Source: JAIEPX01 sp963725255 (GTDB lineage Bacteria > Pseudomonadota > Gammaproteobacteria > JAIEPX01). From it: 64,000 nt of DNA. How positions within the stretch are numbered: the first letter of the stretch is position 1; the number at the start of each line of letters is the position of its first letter. Below are positions 58,254-64,000 of the stretch, piece by piece. The notes under the pieces are model-generated. The model had not been told where the DNA came from and made no database searches. It was given only the letters and a program-made list of their open reading frames with translations. The position numbers were made by a program, and so were the translations under genes. The DNA is taken from the NCBI GenBank assembly GCA_963725255.1, contig CAVRXV010000011.1:124001-188000 (forward strand). Direction: 5' to 3'.

Positions 58254-59420
58254 ATGTTTAATCGTTACTTGAAACTTAACCTCCCAGAGGGGCAGTCTGC
58301 ATTCTTATGGGGAGCCCGAAAGACCGGTAAATCAACCTATTTGAAAATGCTCTATCCGGAATCTCGCTACTACGACTTCCTACAAACCGATACCTTGATA
58401 ACCTACATTCAAGCACCCTATCTCTTACGCCAGGAGGTGTTAGCCCTTAGTCAAGAACAATTAAAATTACCGATTATTTTGGATGAAGTACAAAAAGTTC
58501 CTATGATTTTAGATGAAGTGCATTGGTTAATTGAAAACACCCAAGCTTATTTTATTTTATGCGGTTCAAGTGCTCGAAAATTAAAAAGGGGGGCAGCCAA
58601 TATGCTCGGCGGGCGAGCATGGAGATATACTTTTTATCCACTTACATTTATTGAAATTCCTGATTTTGATTTGTTAAGGGCATTAAATCATGGGCTTATT
58701 CCAACTCATTACTCAAAACAGTCTGTACACAAAGATATACAAGCCTATGTCTTAAATTATTTAAAAGAAGAAATTCAAGATGAAGGATTGACTCGTAACT
58801 TACCAGCTTTTTCGCGATTTCTCGATGCAATTTCGTATACACATGGCCAGCAAGTGAACTATTCTAATATAGCTAGAGATTGCGGCGTCAGTGCAAGTAC
58901 CGTGAAAGGATATTTTCAAATTCTCATTGATACGTTAATTGGGTATGAGATTATGCCATTCACTAAAAAAGTCGCGCGTGACATTATCACAGCGATGCCA
59001 AAATTTTATCTATTTGATATTGCCATTGTTAATTATCTTGCAAATCGACCAATCAATGAATTAAAAGGAATCGCTGCAGGTGACGCATTTGAACATTATA
59101 TATTCATGGAATTAACTGCATACATTGGATTAAATGACATCAATACCCAAATAAATTACTGGAGAACAAAAACAGGACTAGAAGTTGATTTTATCCTGAA
59201 CCGCGGCGAAATTGCCATTGAAGTGAAAATCAACGACAGGGTTCAAACTGATAAAATAAAAGGATTAATTGCCTTTTCACAAGAACACAAACCAAAAAAA
59301 GCCATCGTTGTTAGCCTTGACAAATATCCAAGAAAAATAAATATTGAAGATGGAACTGATATCACAATCTTACCTTGGCGAGACTTTTTAAAACAACTAT
59401 GGAACAAAGAAATTTTTTAA
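58254..59420 (+). CDS. DUF4143-type P-loop ATPase
   Basis: I take the ATG at 58254, preceded by AGGAG; the frame from 58188 lies in the inverted repeat. The 388-aa protein has Walker A AFLWGARKTGKSTYLK, Walker B LPIILDEVQKVP, a sensor-type FILCGSSARKLKRG, a winged-helix-like middle (YSNIARDCGVSASTVKGYFQIL) and a C-terminal restriction-endonuclease-like domain (YWRTKTGLEVDFIL, IAIEVKIND). This is the AAA_14/DUF4143 family, frequent in mobile regions and of unclear function. It reads towards sufT across the island boundary. Confidence 0.88.
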   Translation: MFNRYLKLNLPEGQSAFLWGARKTGKSTYLKMLYPESRYYDFLQTDTLITYIQAPYLLRQEVLALSQEQLKLPIILDEVQKVPMILDEVHWLIENTQAYFILCGSSARKLKRGAANMLGGRAWRYTFYPLTFIEIPDFDLLRALNHGLIPTHYSKQSVHKDIQAYVLNYLKEEIQDEGLTRNLPAFSRFLDAISYTHGQQVNYSNIARDCGVSASTVKGYFQILIDTLIGYEIMPFTKKVARDIITAMPKFYLFDIAIVNYLANRPINELKGIAAGDAFEHYIFMELTAYIGLNDINTQINYWRTKTGLEVDFILNRGEIAIEVKINDRVQTDKIKGLIAFSQEHKPKKAIVVSLDKYPRKINIEDGTDITILPWRDFLKQLWNKEIF

Positions 59421-59463
59421 TACAACGTATATTTTTGCCACAGCAATATTTCGTCAGGTATGG

Positions 59464-60027
59464 CTAAAGCATACCTAATTCTAGTTTCGCGACATCTGAC
59501 ATCTTCTCGCGGCTCCAAGGGGGATCAAAAACCATTTCGACTTCAACCGTTTTCACGCGTGGAGCCGCTAAAACTTTACGTTTCACATCATCTGCAATGG
59601 TAGGACCCATTCCACAACCCGGCGCGGTTAGTGTCATTTTAATATGAACATGAAATTCGTTAGTACCTAATGGAAGAATTTCGCACTGATATATAAGACC
59701 TAAATCTACAATATTAACGGGAATTTCTGGGTCATAGCATTTTTTCATTTGCTTCCAAATTAATTCTTCAAGTGTCATTTCTTCCAAAATTGATTCTGGA
59801 ATTTCAGTTTCTTGTTGTAATCCTAAAGCATCCGCATCATTAGCATCTATACGCGCTAAATTACCATAGATGTTGACAGTAAACGAGCCACCTAAAGATT
59901 GAGTAATTTTGACTTCGGTTCCAGCTTGCAAAAAAATTCGCGCACCTGATGGGATGAGCAAAGCATCTACATCGCGACGCAAAATAATGATATTTTCTGG
60001 TTGATCACTCTTTTGATTTGACATTGA
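59464..60027 (-). CDS. sufT: Fe-S assembly protein SufT
   Basis: SufT helps mature Fe-S proteins. The 187-aa protein (start at the second Met, 60027) has an N-terminal SufT domain (IILRRDVDALLIPSGARIFL) and a DUF59/MIP18 domain (DPEIPVNIVDLGLIY, LTAPGCGMGPTIADDV). The 3' end is the repeat shared with 45813, so it is the integration point of the island. Last gene of the suf operon. Confidence 0.93.
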   Translation of the reverse strand, partial: SMSNQKSDQPENIIILRRDVDALLIPSGARIFLQAGTEVKITQSLGGSFTVNIYGNLARIDANDADALGLQQETEIPESILEEMTLEELIWKQMKKCYDPEIPVNIVDLGLIYQCEILPLGTNEFHVHIKMTLTAPGCGMGPTIADDVKRKVLAAPRVKTVEVEMVFDPPWSREKMSDVAKLELGML

Positions 60028-60358
60028 AACTCTCACCACAACCACAAAGACTTTCTACATTAGGATTATTAAATACCATTTGAGTAAACCCCAAACCCTT
60101 TTCTTCAATATCGACTACTGTTCCGCGAATAGCATCAATGCATTCAGGATCCAGAAAAATTTTAAATGATGTATTCAAAGGCACTTCAATATCACCAATT
60201 TGAGGTTCAGCTACAATTTCGGGCTTATAAGTCCAACCCGTGCACCCAGTACGTTTGATCGTTAATCGAAAATGCTGACCTGCCCCACCATTCTTAATCC
60301 CCTTCTCAATATGCATAATCGCCTTTGAAGTGAGATCGAGTAAAATTTCATTTTCCAC
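60005..60358 (-). CDS. sufA: A-type Fe-S carrier (SufA/IscA family)
   Basis: A-type carriers hand Fe-S clusters to target proteins. I prefer the GTG at 60358 (AGAGG five bases upstream), giving 117 aa and no overlap with sufU; a longer frame exists to 60412. The three cluster cysteines are in RTGCTGWTY and LCGCGESFN. The latter is the family's C-terminal CGCG motif. It lies between sufU and sufT. Whether SufA or an IscA/ErpA-like relative cannot be told by eye. Confidence 0.88.
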   Translation of the reverse strand: MENEILLDLTSKAIMHIEKGIKNGGAGQHFRLTIKRTGCTGWTYKPEIVAEPQIGDIEVPLNTSFKIFLDPECIDAIRGTVVDIEEKGLGFTQMVFNNPNVESLCGCGESFNVKSKE

Positions 60359-60368
60359 AATAACCTCT

Positions 60369-60812
60369 CTATTCAGTTGATACCGGTGAATTTTCTCGCG
60401 ACAATGCGGCATTTAACGTATGCCAGGCTAATGTCGCACATTTAACGCGAGCAGGAAATTCTGCCACACCCGATAAAACAGATAATTTCCCCAATTTTTC
60501 CGGTTCGTTACATTGCCCCGTTAAAAGCTGGTGAACATTTTGGAATATTTCATGAGCCTCTTCCACATTTTTTCCTCGAAGCATTTCTGTCATCAAAGAA
60601 GCTGACGCAATCGAAATAGCGCAACCACTTCCAACAAATTGTGCTTCTTGAATCACATCATCCACAACGTTAACCGTTAAATTTAATTTATCACCACATA
60701 AAGGATTAAAACCTACATGACAATGAGTCGCATTTTCCAAAACACCTTGATTTCGTGGGTGGCGACCGTGATCAATAATCACCTGTTGATATAATTCTCG
60801 TAACGCTGACAT
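60369..60812 (-). CDS. sufU: SUF system scaffold/sulfur-transfer protein SufU
   Basis: The 147-aa protein is IscU-like and carries the three conserved cysteines in NPLCGDKLNL, GSGCAISIASAS and RVKCATLAWHTL. The extended middle segment typical of SufU rather than IscU is present. SufU receives sulfur from SufS. It abuts sufS (the sufS stop and sufU start share a base) and is followed by the A-type carrier. Confidence 0.95.
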   Translation of the reverse strand: MSALRELYQQVIIDHGRHPRNQGVLENATHCHVGFNPLCGDKLNLTVNVVDDVIQEAQFVGSGCAISIASASLMTEMLRGKNVEEAHEIFQNVHQLLTGQCNEPEKLGKLSVLSGVAEFPARVKCATLAWHTLNAALSRENSPVSTE

Positions 60813-62071
60813 TAGCCTAACATCCTCCGAACTTCATGAAGCCCTTCAATTAATCGGTCTATTTCAGAAAACGTATTATAAAATGCAAACGAAGCTCGCA
60901 CTGTTGCACTCAACCCGAAACGCTCTATCAAAGGCATTGCACAGTGATGTCCAGCACGAACGGCAATACCATGATGATCTAATATTGTTCCAATATCATG
61001 AGGATGAATAGTACCCAGTATAAATGAAATAACAGGTGCTTTATTTTCAGCCTCTCCGATAATTCGTAAGTCATCAACCGACAAGAGTTTTTCCGTTGCA
61101 TAGGCTAATAATTCTTGCTCATATTTATTAACACAAGAAAGATCCAATGCATTTAAATAATCTATTGCAGCACCCAGTCCTATCACACCTGCAATATTAG
61201 GTGTGCCAGCTTCAAATTTATGAGGCAAATCATTGTATGTTGAATGTGTAAATGTAACCACACGAATCATTTCACCACCGCCCTGATAAGGTGGCATCGC
61301 GTTTAACAAACTTTCTTTGGCGTATAAAACACCAACGCCAGTAGGACCATATAGTTTATGTCCAGAAAAAACATAAAAATCACAGTCTAATTCTTGTACA
61401 TCGATTTTTTCATGAGGTACTGCTTGAGCGCCATCAATTAAAATAGGAACTCCAAAACGATGAGCCGTCGATATCATAGTTTTTATGGGGTTAATAGTAC
61501 CAATCGCATTCGACACATGAGTTAAAGCGATCAATTTTGTACGAAGGTTAATTAAATTCTCAAAGGAATTCAAGTCTAATTCGCCATTCTCAAAAACAGG
61601 AATAATCTTTAATGTGGCTCCTTTTTGCTCACATAATAATTGCCATGGCACAATATTCGCATGATGCTCTAAGGAACTAATAATAATTTCATCGCCTTGA
61701 GAAATTTTCAATTGACCGAAACTACTTGCGACTAAATTAATCGCCTCAGTTGCACCTCGTACAAATACAATCTCACGTACACTTTTAGCATTGATAAATT
61801 GCCTAACTTTCTCACGGGTATTTTCATAAGCTTGAGTAGCTCGATCACTCAATGTATGAATGCCTCTATGAATATTCGCGTTGATGGTTTCATAAAAGTC
61901 TTTTTCAATTTGAATGACTGAACGCGGTTTTTGTGTGGTAGCCGCATTATCAAAATACACTAACGGATGTCCATGAATTTTCTGATGAAGCAGTGGAAAA
62001 TCTTTTCTTATAGAATCAACATCAAAATCAGTACTAGAATTTTCTTTAATTTTAGTGGCAACAGTGCTCAT
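60812..62071 (-). CDS. sufS: Cysteine desulfurase SufS
   Basis: SufS releases sulfur from cysteine for Fe-S cluster assembly. The 419-aa PLP enzyme has the Lys-containing VFSGHKLYGPTGVGVLY, the substrate region YFDNAATTQKP, SSLEHHANIVPW and the active Cys in RAGHHCAMPLIERF. All residues are intact. Its start overlaps the sufD stop by four bases. Confidence 0.97.
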   Translation of the reverse strand: MSTVATKIKENSSTDFDVDSIRKDFPLLHQKIHGHPLVYFDNAATTQKPRSVIQIEKDFYETINANIHRGIHTLSDRATQAYENTREKVRQFINAKSVREIVFVRGATEAINLVASSFGQLKISQGDEIIISSLEHHANIVPWQLLCEQKGATLKIIPVFENGELDLNSFENLINLRTKLIALTHVSNAIGTINPIKTMISTAHRFGVPILIDGAQAVPHEKIDVQELDCDFYVFSGHKLYGPTGVGVLYAKESLLNAMPPYQGGGEMIRVVTFTHSTYNDLPHKFEAGTPNIAGVIGLGAAIDYLNALDLSCVNKYEQELLAYATEKLLSVDDLRIIGEAENKAPVISFILGTIHPHDIGTILDHHGIAVRAGHHCAMPLIERFGLSATVRASFAFYNTFSEIDRLIEGLHEVRRMLG

Positions 62072-63303
62072 TTACCATGCCCTCCGTTTATTGTAGCTAA
62101 TTTAGCTTCGATAATGGGCATAATTAATGCTTCAATATCAGGCGTTAACTCCTCGAGTTGATCGTTAACAAATGCGTGTAACAACATTTCTTTAGCTTGT
62201 TCAACACTGATCCCTCTGGATTGTAAATAGAAAAGTTGTCCTGGATCAATCTGGCCCACGCTAGCTCCGTGACTACACTTAACATCGTCGGTATAAATTT
62301 CTAATTCAGGACGAGTGTCAATTTCTGCGTTAGATGATAAAAGTAAATTACGGCTTTGTTGGTGAGCAACTGCTTGTTGGCCTGTCGCTTTTACTATCAC
62401 TTTTCCGTTGTATATCGCACGTGCTTTATCGTTTGCAATAGCTTTAAATTGTTGTTCACTAACACAACTTCTTGCTTCATGATTCATGGTAACGTGATAA
62501 TCACTGTGTTGAGCCCCGTTCACAATACTCAATCCTCGACAAGAACTACGCGCTTTTTCACCCAACAAATTGACCTGCCATGCTTGCCGCTGTAATTTAG
62601 CACCTATAGAGAAACTATTGCCGCAATAAACCGAATGAGCTAATTGTTCGACTAGCGTATCACTGATATGCGTCGCATTAATGCCTTCATTTTGACTTTG
62701 AATATGATTCAGCTGAGACTGCTCATCGAGCTCAATTTGAGTCACTCTTTGTTGCCAATACGGTGCATCACTCTCACTGCTAAAATGTTCCATAATCGTC
62801 ACACGACTTCGTTTCCCACAAAAAATTAAATTACGAAACACTTCAATATCAATACCAGAATCGCTCGTGTGATAGTGAATCATTATCGGTTTATCGATTA
62901 CGATGTCATCAGGAATAAAAATAAACACGCCATTTTTCCAAAGACTTGTGTTAAAATTCAAAAGTCCCAAAGAGCTCGTTTGATATTTTGATAACGCTTT
63001 TTTAACACAGTCAGCATGTGTTACGAGCGCTGATCGAAGATCGCTTACAATAACCCCCTCTGGCAAATCGGTAGGTGAAAATGAGAGTGTCTCTGATGTG
63101 AACTGAGTGTGTGTATTGTTTTGAGGCGGCAATTGGTTCAAAGCACTAATATCAGTATATTTCCACGCTTCATGCTGTCTCGTTGGAAGTCCATGACGTA
63201 AAAATGCCTGCCATTGTTGTTGGCGCAAGTCTTTAATCCAGGGCAAGGTTACTCCTGGTAATTGTGACGTTAGTGTATCAATATCGTTATTTTGCCAATT
63301 CAC
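62068..63303 (-). CDS. sufD: Fe-S cluster assembly protein SufD
   Basis: SufD is part of the SufBCD scaffold. The 411-aa beta-helix protein has the SufBD-family C-terminal signature (DVKCSHGASVGQIDPGQLFYLQSRG) and the DYHVTMNHEARSCVSEQQFK segment. It lies between sufC (12 bp upstream) and sufS. Intact. Confidence 0.95.
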   Translation of the reverse strand: MNWQNNDIDTLTSQLPGVTLPWIKDLRQQQWQAFLRHGLPTRQHEAWKYTDISALNQLPPQNNTHTQFTSETLSFSPTDLPEGVIVSDLRSALVTHADCVKKALSKYQTSSLGLLNFNTSLWKNGVFIFIPDDIVIDKPIMIHYHTSDSGIDIEVFRNLIFCGKRSRVTIMEHFSSESDAPYWQQRVTQIELDEQSQLNHIQSQNEGINATHISDTLVEQLAHSVYCGNSFSIGAKLQRQAWQVNLLGEKARSSCRGLSIVNGAQHSDYHVTMNHEARSCVSEQQFKAIANDKARAIYNGKVIVKATGQQAVAHQQSRNLLLSSNAEIDTRPELEIYTDDVKCSHGASVGQIDPGQLFYLQSRGISVEQAKEMLLHAFVNDQLEELTPDIEALIMPIIEAKLATINGGHGK

Positions 63304-63315
63304 ACTCTTTCTCCA

Positions 63316-64000
63316 CTAAACTGATTCTTCGACTAACCAACCATAACCTTTTTCTTCTAATTCTAGTGCCAGTTCTTTACCACCCGATTTTATGATCCGG
63401 CCATTTGCTAACACATGTACAAAATCGGGCACAATAAAATCAAGCAATCGCTGATAGTGCGTTACCACAATAAAAGATCGAGATGAATCTCGAAGACTAT
63501 TAACACCTTTGGCGACAGCTTGTAATGCATCAATATCTAATCCAGAATCGGTTTCATCCAAAATAGCCAACTTTGGTTCGAGTACCATCATTTGTAAAAC
63601 TTCATTTCGTTTTTTTTCACCACCTGAAAATCCGTGATTTACTGCACGTTGTAAAAACGCTTCATCCATTCCCAAGTCTTGTAATTTTGCTCGAACAAAT
63701 TGTATGAAATCTATAGCGTCGTATTCAGATTGTCCTCGTGCACGTCGAATACTGTTTAGCGCGCTTTTCAAAAAATACATATTATTCACGCCTGGCAACT
63801 CAACTGGATATTGAAAAGCTAAAAATAGACCTTTAATAGCTCGTTCTTCAGGAGACAGCGTTAATAAGTCAGCCTCTTCAAATTTGACGGTTCCCGCTGT
63901 AATATCATAATCGTCACGCCCTGCTAACACATTTGCAAGCGTACTTTTTCCTGAGCCGTTAGGCCCCATAATCGCATGTATTTCTCCAGGTTTTACTTCA
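63316..64000 (-). CDS. sufC: Fe-S assembly ATPase SufC (5' end outside window)
   Basis: SufC is the ABC-type ATPase of SufBCD. The frame is open to the window edge; visible residues include EVKPGEIHAIMGPNGSGKSTL (Walker A), the Q-loop LAFQYPVELPGV, the signature FSGGEKKRNE, Walker B KLAILDETDSGLD and the H-loop FIVVTHYQRLL. The N-terminal 20-25 residues and sufB lie outside. Confidence 0.96.
   Translation of the reverse strand, partial: EVKPGEIHAIMGPNGSGKSTLANVLAGRDDYDITAGTVKFEEADLLTLSPEERAIKGLFLAFQYPVELPGVNNMYFLKSALNSIRRARGQSEYDAIDFIQFVRAKLQDLGMDEAFLQRAVNHGFSGGEKKRNEVLQMMVLEPKLAILDETDSGLDIDALQAVAKGVNSLRDSSRSFIVVTHYQRLLDFIVPDFVHVLANGRIIKSGGKELALELEEKGYGWLVEESV

Noticed and set aside
45813..59464. 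Tyrosine or serine integrase for the island
   Set aside because: I looked for integrase motifs in all large frames of the island and saw none. The only recombinase is the IS91-type transposase.
1..64000. CRISPR array
   Set aside because: No regularly spaced short direct repeats with unique spacers are present. The repeats seen are dispersed, palindromic or coding.

Overview
The window is a visibly AT-rich chromosomal segment of a gammaproteobacterium. Its core genes are the full nuo (complex I) operon, secG-tpiA with tRNA-Leu(GAG), ftsH-folP-glmM, an ArgR-controlled argFGH operon and a suf Fe-S operon. Two very large ankyrin-type proteins, one with a patatin phospholipase domain, point to an intracellular member of the Legionellales/Coxiellaceae type (for example Berkiella-like). 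That placement is inferred from gene order and protein character, not from a database search.

Layout. 1-4.3 kb: a partial unknown gene and a nucleotidyltransferase-fold gene broken by an in-frame TGA, then phzF-like, sodC and a DHA2-type MFS pump. 4.3-18.6 kb (minus strand): nuoA to nuoN. nuoK, nuoM and nuoN are intact; the other eleven genes carry single-base indels, but conserved protein reappears in the neighbouring frame each time, which looks like sequence error rather than decay. 18.65-19.9 kb: tRNA-Leu, secG, tpiA. 19.9-35.4 kb: an accessory block between tpiA and glmM with terC, a P-loop/wHTH protein behind a palindromic repeat, a 1514-aa ankyrin-patatin-coiled-coil protein, argH-argG-argF, argR, and an 1180-aa ankyrin-like protein. 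35.5-39.6 kb: glmM, folP and ftsH (three indels). 39.6-45.8 kb: repeats, small unknown genes, a 491-aa unknown protein, an amino-acid permease and polX.

45.8-59.46 kb is a defence-type genomic island. It is bounded by direct repeats of the sufT 3' end: the real one at 59.46 kb and a diverged fragment at 45.81 kb. Inside are two separate XRE-ImmA/IrrE protease plus PIN-nuclease gene pairs, a HEPN-motif protein, a SIR2 protein followed by a lipoprotein-like and a membrane protein, a 687-aa unknown, an IS91-type transposon with a truncated second copy, gene remnants, and a DUF4143-type ATPase. 59.46-64 kb: sufC(partial)-sufD-sufS-sufU-sufA-sufT on the minus strand.

Repeats are the thread linking the accessory parts. 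A roughly 30-bp dispersed repeat (core GGCGTCGCGTCTTGAGTTGT) occurs five times. It flanks the patatin gene as an inverted pair and the 1180-aa gene inside 122-bp direct repeats. Long near-perfect palindromes sit at several gene ends. The best candidate for an undescribed system is the duplicated XRE-ImmA/PIN module, followed by the SIR2/lipoprotein/membrane-protein cluster and the repeat-bracketed effector genes.
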